Source of the DNA: Oceanicola granulosus HTCC2516
GTDB lineage: Bacteria; Pseudomonadota; Alphaproteobacteria; Rhodobacterales; Rhodobacteraceae
Assembly: GCF_000153305.1 (NCBI RefSeq)
Contig: NZ_CH724107.1
Coordinates: 1,423,482-1,487,481 of the forward strand
DNA: 64,000 nucleotides
Direction: 5' to 3'
Shown piece by piece: positions 8,239 through 17,088 of the stretch. Both the position numbers and the translations under genes were made by a program. The notes beneath the pieces are model-generated. The model saw only the letters and a list, made by a program, of their open reading frames with translations. It did no database searches and had not been told where the DNA came from. Every line of letters begins with the position of its first letter. Within the stretch, counting starts at the first letter, position 1.

Positions 8239-9105
8239 ATGAACCTCTTCCTCGGTATCGCTCTCGTGTTCGGACTCGTCTTCGGCGGGTTCATCCTGTC
8301 GGGCGGCAAGCTCGACATCGTGCTCTACGCCCTGCCCTACGAGGGGATGATGATCGGCGGCGCGGCCCTCGGCGCGTTCGTCATCGCGAATTCCTTCGGC
8401 GTCCTGAAGGGCTCGGCGATCGGCATGATGAAGGTCATCACCGGCCCGCGCTGGAAGGCGGCCGACTACAGCGACCTGCTCAACCTGCTCTACGAGCTCA
8501 GCCGGCTCTACAAGTCCAAGGGCATCCTCGCGCTCGACGAGCACGTGGAGAACCCCAAGGATAGCGAGATCTTCAAGCGCTATCCGAAGATCCTCAAGGA
8601 CCACTTCGCGACGGAGCTCATCACCGACAGTTTCCGCATGTTGTCGATGAACTTCGACGACCAGTACCAGACCGAAGACGTCATCAACCGCAAGATCAAG
8701 AAGCACCACCATGAATCGCTCGCCCCGGCGAGCGCGGTCTCGGTCATGGCCGACGGGCTGCCCGCCATCGGGATCGTCGCGGCCGTGCTCGGCGTCATCA
8801 AGACGATGTCGGCGCTCGACCAGCCGCCCGACGTGCTGGGCAAGATGATCGGCGGCGCGCTCGTCGGGACCTTCCTCGGCGTGTTCCTCGCCTACTGCCT
8901 CGTCGCGCCGATCTCGGGCCGGCTCAAGCAGATCGAGGAGGAGGACGGGACCTTCTACCTCATCATCCGCGACGTGTTCGTCGCGATGGTCGCCAAGCAC
9001 CCGCCGAACATCTGCATCGAGATCGGCCGCGGCAACATCCCGACCTCCAAGCAGCCCGACTTCTACAAGGTCGAGGCCGCCCAGAAGGAGCTGCCGGTTG
9101 CGTGA
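8239..9105 (+). CDS. motA: Flagellar motor stator protein MotA
   Basis: 288 aa inner-membrane protein of the proton-driven stator. Four membrane segments: two at residues 2-50 and two at about 155-185 and 195-218, separated by a large cytoplasmic loop with the charged residues that contact FliG. The signature ADGLPAIGIVAAVLGVIKTM with the conserved proline is present, followed by GALVGTFLGVFLAYCLVAP. ATG 8239 gives the correct N terminus (MNLFLGIALVFG). It is followed by two small genes with overlapping starts. Confidence 0.96.
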   Translation: MNLFLGIALVFGLVFGGFILSGGKLDIVLYALPYEGMMIGGAALGAFVIANSFGVLKGSAIGMMKVITGPRWKAADYSDLLNLLYELSRLYKSKGILALDEHVENPKDSEIFKRYPKILKDHFATELITDSFRMLSMNFDDQYQTEDVINRKIKKHHHESLAPASAVSVMADGLPAIGIVAAVLGVIKTMSALDQPPDVLGKMIGGALVGTFLGVFLAYCLVAPISGRLKQIEEEDGTFYLIIRDVFVAMVAKHPPNICIEIGRGNIPTSKQPDFYKVEAAQKELPVA

Positions 9106-9304
9106 GATCGCTCTCCTGCTGCTCCTGCTGCCCGCTGCGGCGCAGGCCGCCGGCGGAGACGACGCGGCGGCGTCCGAGGGGCCCGTGATCCTGCTCGCGC
9201 CGCCCCCGGCCCAGCCGTTCCCGGCCGACATCCTCGCCGAGATGCGCGCCCGCCTCGTGGCGCTCTCCGCCGAGCCCGGCACGGCGCCCGCCGAGGCGGA
9301 GTGA
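9098..9304 (+). CDS. Small exported protein between motA and the FliJ-like gene
   Basis: 68 aa with a clear Sec signal peptide (MREIALLLLLLPAAAQA, cleavage after AQA), leaving a mature peptide of about 50 residues rich in Ala and Pro. TTG start at 9098 overlaps the motA stop; the gene's own stop overlaps the GTG start of the next gene. This tight nesting, rather than similarity, is the main evidence that it is real. Function unknown. Confidence 0.6.
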   Translation: MREIALLLLLLPAAAQAAGGDDAAASEGPVILLAPPPAQPFPADILAEMRARLVALSAEPGTAPAEAE

Positions 9305-9735
9305 GCCGCGCCCGGCGCATCCACGCGCTCGCCCTGCTCGAGCGGGTCGGACGGCACGAGATGGCCGAGGAGGCCCGCCAGCTCACCGAGCTGCGCAGCC
9401 GCGCGGCCCATCACCGGGCCGAGGCCGACGCGCTGGACCGCAAGCTGGTGGAGGAGACGGCCGACATCCGCCTCGAGGCCGCGCCCTACCTGACCCGCTT
9501 CATCCAGTCGATCCGCAGCGCGGCGGCCGAGCATCTCGAGCAGGCCCGCGCCGCCGACGACGAGGCGCGGGCGCTGGAGGACCGGGTGCTCGAGGCGTTC
9601 CGCAGCCTGAAGTCGGTCCAGGTCGCGCTCGAGGGCGAGCGCGACGCCGAGGCGCGCGCCCGCCTCGCCGCCGAGACGGCCCGGCTCGACGAGCTCTCCG
9701 CCATCCGCCACGCCCGGGCCATGCGGCCCCGCTGA
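9301..9735 (+). CDS. FliJ-like coiled-coil protein (probable flagellar export stalk)
   Basis: 144 aa, almost entirely alpha-helical with heptad-like Ala/Leu and charged residues (RIHALALLERVGRHEMAEEA, later RAADDEARALEDRVLEAF), the length and character of FliJ. FliJ is the central stalk of the type III export ATPase FliI and escorts chaperones. Sequence conservation in FliJ is low, so the call rests on shape, length and position in a flagellar operon behind motA. GTG start at 9301 overlaps the previous stop. Confidence 0.55.
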   Translation: MSRARRIHALALLERVGRHEMAEEARQLTELRSRAAHHRAEADALDRKLVEETADIRLEAAPYLTRFIQSIRSAAAEHLEQARAADDEARALEDRVLEAFRSLKSVQVALEGERDAEARARLAAETARLDELSAIRHARAMRPR

Positions 9736-9946
9736 CGCCGCAACCGCGCCCGATTCCCGCCCGAAAGCGGCCCGGATTCTGTCCGGCGGTTTCCGCGCAC
9801 GCCGCCTATCGCGCCTGAATCGCCGCCATCGTTTCCCGAGGCGGCGCGAATTGGGGCGCAAGTTTGACGCAAAGCGGGCAGCGGCGTGATGCTGATGTGA
9901 CCGAAGGGTGATGCTCGCACCGCTTCGGACATCGGAGGACCAGACC

Positions 9947-10147
9947 ATGATGCTTTCCGCGCTGCCCGCGAAGCCATCGCCCCGGTTCCCCGCCCAGCGC
10001 GTGCGCCCCGCGCCGCTTTCGGCGGAGACCGACCACCACGACGCCCCCCGCGCCGCCATCGCGCCGCGCCGGCCCCGCGCCATCGTGCGCGTCGCCGTCC
10101 AGCCGGCCACCGCGGCCCGCTACTACGCGGCCACCCGCGACAGCTGA
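9947..10147 (+). CDS. Possible small basic protein in the 9.74-10.25 kb gap
   Basis: 66 aa, rich in Arg, Pro and Ala, no recognisable family. The only support is a good ribosome-binding site (ggagg at 9934-9938) before ATGATG at 9947 and consistent local composition. The rest of the roughly 500-bp gap (9736-9946 and 10148-10245) shows no other gene. Could be a chance frame. Confidence 0.4.
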   Translation: MMLSALPAKPSPRFPAQRVRPAPLSAETDHHDAPRAAIAPRRPRAIVRVAVQPATAARYYAATRDS

Positions 10148-10245
10148 AACGGGCGCTGGCGAAGCCGTGTACGGATAAAGTTGGGAAATCCCGCTCTGAA
10201 GGGCCACATATGGCCCAGCCAACCAGAACGGAGGTCATCCCTCAC

Positions 10246-10692
10246 ATGCCATACGAGAAGACAGAGGACGCCCTCGCCCGCCTCGACCCGGAGCAGTTCC
10301 GCGTCACCCAGCAGAACGGCACCGAACGGCCCGGCACCGGCAAGTACCTCGACAACAAGGAGCCCGGCATCTACGTCGACGTCGTCTCGGGCGAGCCGCT
10401 GTTCGCGTCGTCCGACAAGTACGAGTCGGGCTGCGGCTGGCCGAGCTTCACCAAGCCCATCGAGCCCGCCCACGTCGCCGAGCTGCGCGACACAAGCCAC
10501 GGCATGGTGCGCACCGAGGTCCGCTCGACCCACGGCGACAGCCACCTCGGCCACGTCTTTCCCGACGGCCCGCCCGACCGGGGCGGCCTGCGCTACTGCA
10601 TCAATTCCGCCAGCTTGCGCTTCGTCCACCGCGACGACATGGAGGTGGAAGGCTACGGGGCCTATCTCGATCAAGTGGAGGACATCCGATGA
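10246..10692 (+). CDS. msrB: Peptide methionine (R)-S-oxide reductase MsrB
   Basis: 148 aa repair enzyme reducing methionine-R-sulfoxide in proteins. Core motifs are present: [12 protein letters not shown], then [19 protein letters not shown], and the catalytic cysteine in [11 protein letters not shown]. The two CxxC zinc pairs of the E. coli type are absent (VVSGEPLF replaces the first), so this is a zinc-free form. ATG 10246 is preferred because ggagg lies about 11 nt upstream; an in-frame ATG at 10210 would add 12 residues. Coupled to msrA by an ATGA overlap. Confidence 0.95.
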   Translation: MPYEKTEDALARLDPEQFRVTQQNGTERPGTGKYLDNKEPGIYVDVVSGEPLFASSDKYESGCGWPSFTKPIEPAHVAELRDTSHGMVRTEVRSTHGDSHLGHVFPDGPPDRGGLRYCINSASLRFVHRDDMEVEGYGAYLDQVEDIR

Positions 10693-11207
10693 ATGCCGAA
10701 AATCTGAGCCGCGCCGTGCTCGCCGGCGGCTGCTTCTGGGGCATGCAGGACCTGATCCGCAAGTTGCCCGGCGTGGAGAAGACCCGCGTCGGCTACAGCG
10801 GCGGCGACGTGCCCAACGCCACCTACCGCAACCACGGCACCCACGCCGAGGCGATCGAGATCCTCTACGACCCCGACCGGATCAGCTATCGCCGGCTGCT
10901 GGAGTTCTTCTTCCAGATCCACGATCCGACCACGAAGAACCGGCAGGGCAACGACCGGGGCATGAGCTACCGCTCCGCGATCTACTATGTCGACGAGGAC
11001 CAGGAGCGCATCGCGCGCGACACCATCGCCGATGTCGAGGCGTCGGGCCTGTGGCCGGGCAAGGTGGTCACCGAGGTCGAGCCGGTGGGCGATTTCTGGG
11101 AGGCCGAGCTCGAGCACCAGGACTACCTCGAGCGCATTCCCAACGGCTACACCTGCCACTTCCCCCGCCCCGACTGGGTGCTGCCCCGTCGCGACGCGGC
11201 GGAGTGA
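10689..11207 (+). CDS. msrA: Peptide methionine (S)-S-oxide reductase MsrA
   Basis: 172 aa. The catalytic motif [13 protein letters not shown] lies near residues 13-25, followed by the MsrA core [29 protein letters not shown] and the C-terminal [12 protein letters not shown]. The enzyme repairs the S-epimer of methionine sulfoxide, complementing MsrB. ATG overlaps the msrB stop. A strong GC hairpin follows (11216-11240). Confidence 0.96.
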   Translation: MNAENLSRAVLAGGCFWGMQDLIRKLPGVEKTRVGYSGGDVPNATYRNHGTHAEAIEILYDPDRISYRRLLEFFFQIHDPTTKNRQGNDRGMSYRSAIYYVDEDQERIARDTIADVEASGLWPGKVVTEVEPVGDFWEAELEHQDYLERIPNGYTCHFPRPDWVLPRRDAAE

Positions 11208-11215
11208 GCCGATCC

Positions 11216-11240
11216 GGCGGGCGGCCCGGCGCCGCCCGCC
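11216..11240. terminator. GC-rich hairpin between convergent msrA and lysE-type genes
   Basis: Perfect 10-bp arms (11216-11225 and 11231-11240) around a 5-nt loop, in the 36-bp gap between two convergent genes. There is no T-tract, so termination strength is uncertain, but position and symmetry fit a bidirectional terminator. Confidence 0.6.
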
Positions 11241-11243
11241 GTC

Positions 11244-11846
11244 TCACCCGCTGAGCAGCTTGTAGGCGATCGCCCACATCACCAGCGCGATCAGCGCCTC
11301 CAGCGTGCGCCACGCCGCCGGCCGCTCGAACAGCGGCCGCAGCCACGCCGCGCCGTAGCCGAGGGCGAAGAAGAACAGGAACGAGCCCGAGATCGCGCCC
11401 GTGGCGAAGGCGCCGAGGTCGTCGGCGTACTGCGTCGAGATGGTGCCGAGCAGGACCACCGTGTCGAGGTAGACGTGCGGGTTGAGCAACGTCAGCGCCA
11501 GGCAAGCGGCGAGCGTGCGGCCGAGCCCGGCGCGCGCCCGCCCGGTGTCGGCGCTGAGCGCCGCGTTCGAGCGCAGCGCCGACAGCATGCTCCTCGCCCC
11601 GTACCAGATCAGGAACGCCCCGCCCCCGTAGCGCATCACCGGCTCGAGCCACGGCAGCCAGTCGGCGATGGTCTGGAAGCTGGTGACGCCGAGCGTGATC
11701 AGCAGCGCGTCCGACACCGCGCAGGCCAGGCAGACGGCGAACACGTGCTCTCCGCGCAGCCCCTGGCGCAGCACGAAGGCGTTCTGCGCGCCGATGGCGA
11801 CGATCAGGCTGAGGCTCATGGCGAGGCCGGTGAAGAAGATCGTCAT
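11244..11846 (-). CDS. LysE/ArgO-family amino acid exporter
   Basis: 200 aa inner-membrane protein with about six membrane segments. The N terminus FFTGLAMSLSLIVAIGAQNA and the following FVLRQGLRGEH are the signature of the LysE/ArgO branch that exports basic amino acids. ATG 11846 gives this N terminus; the frame continues upstream without support. It lies 3 kb from the lysine-catabolism genes, so export of excess lysine or arginine is plausible, but substrate cannot be read from sequence. Confidence 0.85.
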   Translation of the reverse strand: MTIFFTGLAMSLSLIVAIGAQNAFVLRQGLRGEHVFAVCLACAVSDALLITLGVTSFQTIADWLPWLEPVMRYGGGAFLIWYGARSMLSALRSNAALSADTGRARAGLGRTLAACLALTLLNPHVYLDTVVLLGTISTQYADDLGAFATGAISGSFLFFFALGYGAAWLRPLFERPAAWRTLEALIALVMWAIAYKLLSG

Positions 11847-12136
11847 CGAAGGTGCGGGCTCCCTGGCGCGCGCGCACAGGATCAGACTCGGGCGGGGAGG
11901 TGAAGCCGCAGGCACCGGAAAGCGCGACTTTTCATCATAGTTTCGACAAAGTCACAGGGCATCAATTCGGGCAAGACCATCCCACGAGTCGTCCTGCGCC
12001 CGCAGTGCGCGACCGGAAATCGAGCGGAGAGGCGTCGCTTTGCAGCAGGTGAATGCTGGCATATCTGCCCGCCGGACGGCGTGGCCCGCGAAGCCGCCCG
12101 GCCGCCGCTTGTTCCACGGCGGGCGTGGGTAGCGCG

Positions 12137-13579
12137 ATGGTCGACGAGAACATCCAGGACCGCCCGGTCGACGAGAACCACCGCCTGCTGAAGAACTTGC
12201 GGGACTACGCGCGCGCGGTTCAGACGCTGACCTGGCAGCGGCAGGGCATCTTCGCCGCCGTCGCGGTGCTGACGGGGAGTTTCTTCTCGCCGTGGAAGGC
12301 CGCGCTGTTCTTCGCCGTCTGCATGTTCTGCGAGTTCGTCGATCTGCGGCTGTCGCGGCGGGTGGCGAAGATCGCCGACGGCGACTACGCGACGACGCGG
12401 CGCCTGTACCCGTTCTACATCGCCAACACGGTGGCCAGCGGCCTGGCGATCGGCATCTACGCCGTGTGGGTCGGGATCACCGGGGACGGCGCGGGCATGT
12501 TCACCGCCCTGTTCTGCCTGTTCGCCGCCGCCCTCTACGCGTCGATCAACAACCACCAGATCGCGAGCGCGCTGGCGATCCGGCTGACGCTCTACGGCGG
12601 CTCGTTCCTCGTCATCACGGTGCGGGACCTCTACGTCTACCGCCCGCCGCTGTCGTCGGACATGTGGCTGCAGTTCTTCACGGTCATCTTCGTGATGTAC
12701 TTCCTGATCGACTGTTCGCTCGGCTTCCTGCGGATGTACCGGCACGACCTCAAGCAGCTCGAGAACCTCGAGCGCGAGCACGAGCGCGCCAAGGCGGCGC
12801 TGGTGCTGCGCACCCAGTTCGTCGCCATCGTCAGCCACGAGTTGCGCACGCCGCTGACCTCGATCAAGGGCTCGCTCGACCTCATCAACTCGGGCCGCTT
12901 CGGCGATTTCCCGCCCCAGGCCAAGTCGCTGCTGCAGATGATCGACCGCAACAGCCGCCGCCTCGCCGACCTCGTCGACGACCTGCTCGACCTGCAGAAG
13001 CTCGAGGAAGGCCGGATGACGTTCGAGAAGAAGACGATCGACATCCGCACCTTCATCGCCGACGCGCTCACCTCGCACGAGGGGCTCGCCAAGCGCTACG
13101 ACGTGCGCCTCAACGTGAAGGTCGATTGCGCGAACCCGGTCTACGTGCACACCGACCCGTCGCGCCTGATGCAGGTGCTCGGCAACATCATCTCCAATGC
13201 CGCCAAGTTCTCCCCGGAGAACGGCGACGTCGACATCTGGCTCGACGTCGAGAACGGCCGCGTCCGCGTCTACGTGCGCGATCGGGGCGTCGGGATTCCG
13301 CCGGGCCAGAAGGAGGCCGTGTTCGGCCGCTTCACCCAGATCGACGCGTCCGACCAGCGCAAGTTCGGCGGCACCGGGCTGGGAATGAACATTTCGCGCG
13401 AGATCATCGAGGCGATTGGCGGCACGATCGATTACGAAAGCGAGGTCGGGAAAGGCACGACATTCGTCATCGAGCTCCCCTGCGCGGTCGTTCTGGACCA
13501 GGCGTCCGACGACGAAGAGACCTCGCTGTGTGATGATGCTGCATCAGAAGAGGCCTTACCGGCAACAGTTCGGGCCTAA
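12137..13579 (+). CDS. Membrane-bound sensor histidine kinase
   Basis: 480 aa. About six membrane segments in residues 40-220, with almost no periplasmic domain, then a short coiled coil (LENLEREHERAKAALV), the HisKA box VAIVSHELRTPLTSIKG (phospho-acceptor His234) and a full HATPase_c domain (N box GNIISNAAKFSPENG, G1 DRGVGIPPG, G2 GGTGLGM). A membrane-embedded sensor of this kind usually detects a lipid-like or membrane signal. No response regulator is adjacent. It precedes the methyltransferase-like and acyltransferase genes by 148 bp. An upstream in-frame ATG at 12053 is less likely. Confidence 0.9.
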   Translation: MVDENIQDRPVDENHRLLKNLRDYARAVQTLTWQRQGIFAAVAVLTGSFFSPWKAALFFAVCMFCEFVDLRLSRRVAKIADGDYATTRRLYPFYIANTVASGLAIGIYAVWVGITGDGAGMFTALFCLFAAALYASINNHQIASALAIRLTLYGGSFLVITVRDLYVYRPPLSSDMWLQFFTVIFVMYFLIDCSLGFLRMYRHDLKQLENLEREHERAKAALVLRTQFVAIVSHELRTPLTSIKGSLDLINSGRFGDFPPQAKSLLQMIDRNSRRLADLVDDLLDLQKLEEGRMTFEKKTIDIRTFIADALTSHEGLAKRYDVRLNVKVDCANPVYVHTDPSRLMQVLGNIISNAAKFSPENGDVDIWLDVENGRVRVYVRDRGVGIPPGQKEAVFGRFTQIDASDQRKFGGTGLGMNISREIIEAIGGTIDYESEVGKGTTFVIELPCAVVLDQASDDEETSLCDDAASEEALPATVRA

Positions 13580-13727
13580 CGCCGCGTCAAATGACCCCGG
13601 GGTATGTCGAAAGACTTGCCCGGTCACATTTCTGCCCATATTCCTACATGAATAGCGGACTGTATCACCCGGCAGTCCCAACAAAAAAGTCAACCCGTGG
13701 TTCGAGGCCGCGAGCATGTAGGGACCA

Positions 13728-14288
13728 TTGCAGGTGTCGCTTTCTCCAGATTTCCTTATCGGAATTATCGCGCTCGCGTATTTCCTGATGATTTCCATGG
13801 CCACGAGCCAGCACTTCGCGTCGGCGAAATACCCGATCGGCATGTACGTCATCTCGATCCTGTCGCTCGGCGGCCTCTTCACCTTTCTCTATCACGCGTT
13901 CTTCGAGCAGCTGGCCTACACGCTGGTCTCGCTGGTGCTGACCGTCGTGGCGTTCGCGCTGTTCATCTGGGCGATCCGGCACAGCCGGGAGAAGCGGCTG
14001 TCGCTGGCGTTCGACGAGGAGCAGAAGATCGACGGGATCATCACGACCGGCCCGTGGCGCTACGTGCGCCATCCGTTCTACGTCTCCTACACCATGTTCT
14101 GGCTCGGCGGCGCGCTGGGCACCCTGCACATGGCCTCCATCGCCGTCGCCGCGTCGCTGCTGTTCATCTACACCTATTCCGCCTGGCGCGAGGAGAAGGC
14201 GCTGAAGGTCGGCGCCTTCGGGCAGGATTACGTCACCTACCGCGAGAAGGCCGGATTCTTCCTGCCCAAGCTCGTCTCGCGGGGCTGA
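13728..14288 (+). CDS. Isoprenylcysteine carboxyl-methyltransferase-like membrane protein
   Basis: 186 aa with about five membrane segments. The C-terminal catalytic signature of the ICMT/PEMT superfamily is present: GPWRYVRHPFYVSYTMFWLG, followed by EEKALKVGAFGQDYVTYRE. These enzymes transfer a methyl group from S-adenosylmethionine to a carboxyl or amine of a lipophilic substrate at the membrane. The gene ends 3 bp before the FeeM-like acyltransferase, so the two are surely co-expressed. TTG 13728 or GTG 13734 is the start. The native substrate is unknown; see the finding on this cassette. Confidence 0.85.
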   Translation: MQVSLSPDFLIGIIALAYFLMISMATSQHFASAKYPIGMYVISILSLGGLFTFLYHAFFEQLAYTLVSLVLTVVAFALFIWAIRHSREKRLSLAFDEEQKIDGIITTGPWRYVRHPFYVSYTMFWLGGALGTLHMASIAVAASLLFIYTYSAWREEKALKVGAFGQDYVTYREKAGFFLPKLVSRG

Positions 14289-14291
14289 CGG

Positions 14292-14882
14292 GTGGAGAAG
14301 CAATTCCACTACGCCCGTGCGCGGACGGATGCCGAACTCGAGGAGATCGGCGCGTTCCGCTACAAGTGCTACCGCGCCGACAACCTGATCGAGAGCCGGC
14401 CCGAGAAGACGTTTCTCGACGAGTACGATTTCGTCGATTCGGCGCACAATTTCATGATGAAGTCGGCCGGGCGCATCGTCGGGTCGATCCGGCTGCACAT
14501 CCTCGACGCCCAGCACCACAGCTCGGCGACGATGGCGGCCTTTTCCGATGTCCTGATGCCCAAGATGCTGTCGGGGATGACCATGATCGACGGCGCGCGC
14601 TTCGCCGTTGAGCCCGATCTCGGCGCGCTGCGGCTGGCGGTGGCGCGGCAGACGCTGCGCATCTACACCCGCTTCGCCAACATGAACGCCGTCGATTACT
14701 GCGTCGCGGCGGTCGTCGAATCGCGCCTCGAACTCTACCGCCGGCTCTACGGCTTCACCCAGATGTCCGAGCCGCGCGCCTACGGCAACCTGACCAAGCA
14801 GCTCGCGCTCATGGGCGTCGACCCCCGCCGCTCCGGCATCGGCGCGCCCGACGACTTCCAGCCCCTCGCCATCGCCGGCTGA
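14292..14882 (+). CDS. FeeM/LuxI-type N-acyltransferase (N-acyl amino acid synthase-like)
   Basis: 196 aa GNAT-fold protein of the autoinducer synthase / FeeM group, which joins an acyl-ACP chain to an amino acid or related amine. Family landmarks: RYKCYRADNLIE near residue 23, a DEYD acidic patch with DSAHNF, the strand GRIVGSIRLHI, and IDGARFAVEPDLG. GTG start at 14292, 3 bp after the preceding gene. No LuxR-type receptor is next to it; the neighbouring sensor is a histidine kinase. The exact amine acceptor cannot be deduced. Confidence 0.8.
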   Translation: MEKQFHYARARTDAELEEIGAFRYKCYRADNLIESRPEKTFLDEYDFVDSAHNFMMKSAGRIVGSIRLHILDAQHHSSATMAAFSDVLMPKMLSGMTMIDGARFAVEPDLGALRLAVARQTLRIYTRFANMNAVDYCVAAVVESRLELYRRLYGFTQMSEPRAYGNLTKQLALMGVDPRRSGIGAPDDFQPLAIAG

Positions 14883-14885
14883 GCC

Positions 14886-15773
14886 CTACGGCTCGCGCTC
14901 GGCGGCGAGCCAGTCGAGCAGGCGGCGCAGCGGCTCCCGCATCGGGCGGTCGGACAGCCACACCAGCCAGTAGCGCCCGGCGCTCCGGGACGGCGTCTCG
15001 TGGACCCGCACCAGCCGGCCCCGCGCCACCTCCTCGTCGGCGAGGAAGGTCGGCAGCAGCGCGACGCCCATGCCGAAGGCAGCGGCCTCGGCGAGGGTCT
15101 TGAACTGGTCGAACAGCATCCCGTGCAGGCCCGTCACCGCGACTCCCTGCGCTTCGAGCCAGTCCTCCCACGCCCCCGGCCGGCTCTCCAGGTGCAGCAG
15201 CGGCAGCTCGAGCAGGCGTGCGGGGGTGACGGGCTCCGCGCCGAGCAGGCCCGGTGCGGCGACGGGGATCACCGATTCGCCGGCGAGGTCGAAGTAGTCG
15301 ACGCCGTGCCAGTCGCGATGGCCGAAGTGCATCGCCGCGTCGAAGCGCTCGCGGCGCAGGTCGAACGGCACGGCGCGGGTGCCGAAATTGAGCCGGATGT
15401 CGGGGTTCTCCGCCCGGAACCGGCCGAGCCGCGGCCCCAGCCAGTGCGCGCCGAAGGCCGGCAGCACCGCGAGGTTCAGGCTCACGCCGTCCGGGTTCGA
15501 CGTCAGCCGCAGCGAGGCGCGCGCCAGCTCCTGCAGCGTCTCGCGCACCGAGCGGGCGTAATCCTGCGCGGCGGGCGTGAGCTGCAGCCCCTGCCCCTTG
15601 CGGTGCATCAGCGTCACCCCGAGCTGGCCCTCCAGCACCTTGAGCTGGCGGCTCACCGCCGAGGGCGTCAGCGCCAGCTCGCCCGCGGCGAGCGTCACCG
15701 AGCCGAGCCGCTCCAGCGCTTCGAGCGCGAGCAGGGAGGGCAGCGTGGGCAGGAAACGGCGGGAGGCGATCAT
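14886..15773 (-). CDS. LysR-family regulator of the aminoadipate operon
   Basis: 295 aa, full length for the family. The N-terminal winged helix has VTLAAGELALTPSAVSRQLK at about residues 24-43 and the GcvA-like LHLESRPGAWEDWLE effector-domain motif. ATG 15773 matches the family N terminus; the open frame upstream is a shadow. It is transcribed divergently from the aminotransferase gene (100 bp between starts), the usual arrangement for a LysR protein controlling that operon. The inducer is probably an intermediate of lysine/aminoadipate breakdown (inference). Confidence 0.9.
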   Translation of the reverse strand: MIASRRFLPTLPSLLALEALERLGSVTLAAGELALTPSAVSRQLKVLEGQLGVTLMHRKGQGLQLTPAAQDYARSVRETLQELARASLRLTSNPDGVSLNLAVLPAFGAHWLGPRLGRFRAENPDIRLNFGTRAVPFDLRRERFDAAMHFGHRDWHGVDYFDLAGESVIPVAAPGLLGAEPVTPARLLELPLLHLESRPGAWEDWLEAQGVAVTGLHGMLFDQFKTLAEAAAFGMGVALLPTFLADEEVARGRLVRVHETPSRSAGRYWLVWLSDRPMREPLRRLLDWLAAEREP

Positions 15774-15873
15774 TTGAGTTTTTCTCCAAAGCTCCGGTGA
15801 TATATTCGTTATTCTTCTGCCCGATGGAAGGGTAATCCGGCGCCCGAAGCACATTGCACCGGAATCGCCGCCC

Positions 15874-17088
15874 ATGTCCCCTGCCCCGTTCCGCCGCGCC
15901 GAGCGCCTCGCCGGGATCGAGATCTCCGAGATCGTCCAGCTCTCCGAGCGCGCGGCGGAGCTGCGCCGGGCGGGGCAGGACGTCGTCGCGCTGACCACCG
16001 GCGAGCCCGACTTCCCGACCCCGCCCCACGTCGTCGCCGCCGCGCACGCCGCCGCCGAGGCCGGCCAGACGCGCTACCCGCCGACCGCCGGCACCCCCGA
16101 GCTGCGCGCCGCCATCGCGCGGCAGGCGGGGGCCGAGGCGGCCGAGGTGCTGGTCTCGACCGGGGCCAAGCAGGTGCTCGCCAACGCCATGCTCGCCACG
16201 CTCGATCCCGGCGACGAGGTGCTGATCCCGGCGCCCTTCTGGACGAGCTACGGCGACATCGTCGCCCTCGCCGGCGGCCGGCCGGTGCGGCTGCCCTGCC
16301 CCGCCGCCGACGGCTTCAAGCTGCGCCCCGAGGCGCTCGCCGCCGCGATCACGCCGCGCACCCGCTGGCTGATGCTGAACAGCCCCTCCAACCCGACCGG
16401 CGCCGTCTACGGCCCGGGCGAGCTGGCCGCGCTGGCGGCGGTGCTCGCGGATCACCCGCAGGTCTGGGTGCTGTCGGACGAGATCTACAGCCACCTCGCC
16501 TACGTCCCCGCCCCCTCCCTGCGCGACGCCGCGCCGGGCCTCGCGGAGCGGACGCTGGTGGTGGACGGCGTCTCAAAGGCCTTTGCGATGACCGGCTGGC
16601 GCCTCGGCTGGGGCATCGGGCCGCGCGCGCTGATCGGCGCGATGGCGGCGGTGCAGGGGCAGGTGACGTCGGGCGCGTGCTCGATCTCGCAGGCCGCGGC
16701 GCTCGCCGCGCTGACCGGCCCGCAGGAGCTGCTCGCGGACCGCCGCGCCGCCTTCCGCGCCCGGCGCGACCGTGTCTGCGCCGCGCTCGCCGCGATCCCC
16801 GGGATCAGCTGCGTCCCGCCCGACGGCGCGTTCTACGCCTTCCCCGACGTGACCGGCCTGATCCTCGGCGGCGGCTTCGCCGACGACGCCGCGCTCTGCC
16901 GCTGGCTGCTCGACGAGGTCGGGCTGGCGCTCGTGCCGGGCCGCGCCTTCGGGATGCCGGGCCACGTCCGGCTCTCCTTCGCCTACGCCGAGCGCGAGAT
17001 CGACGACGCCCTCGACCGCCTCGCCACAGCCGCCGCGCGCCTCGCCGCGCGCCCCTTTCAAGCCTCCAAGGAACAGGTGACCACATGA
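15874..17088 (+). CDS. Class I PLP aminotransferase, probable 2-aminoadipate transaminase
   Basis: 404 aa, fold type I aminotransferase of the AspC-like group. Seen: TTGEPDFPTPPHVV, LMLNSPSNPTGAVYG, LSDEIYSHLAY, and the PLP-binding Lys235 in VSKAFAMTGWRLGWG. The family covers aspartate, aromatic and aminoadipate transaminases. The neighbouring genes (aminoadipate-semialdehyde dehydrogenase and 2-oxoadipate dioxygenase/decarboxylase) need exactly one missing step, 2-aminoadipate to 2-oxoadipate, so that activity is the best inference. First gene of the operon; its stop overlaps the next ATG. Confidence 0.85.
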   Translation: MSPAPFRRAERLAGIEISEIVQLSERAAELRRAGQDVVALTTGEPDFPTPPHVVAAAHAAAEAGQTRYPPTAGTPELRAAIARQAGAEAAEVLVSTGAKQVLANAMLATLDPGDEVLIPAPFWTSYGDIVALAGGRPVRLPCPAADGFKLRPEALAAAITPRTRWLMLNSPSNPTGAVYGPGELAALAAVLADHPQVWVLSDEIYSHLAYVPAPSLRDAAPGLAERTLVVDGVSKAFAMTGWRLGWGIGPRALIGAMAAVQGQVTSGACSISQAAALAALTGPQELLADRRAAFRARRDRVCAALAAIPGISCVPPDGAFYAFPDVTGLILGGGFADDAALCRWLLDEVGLALVPGRAFGMPGHVRLSFAYAEREIDDALDRLATAAARLAARPFQASKEQVTT

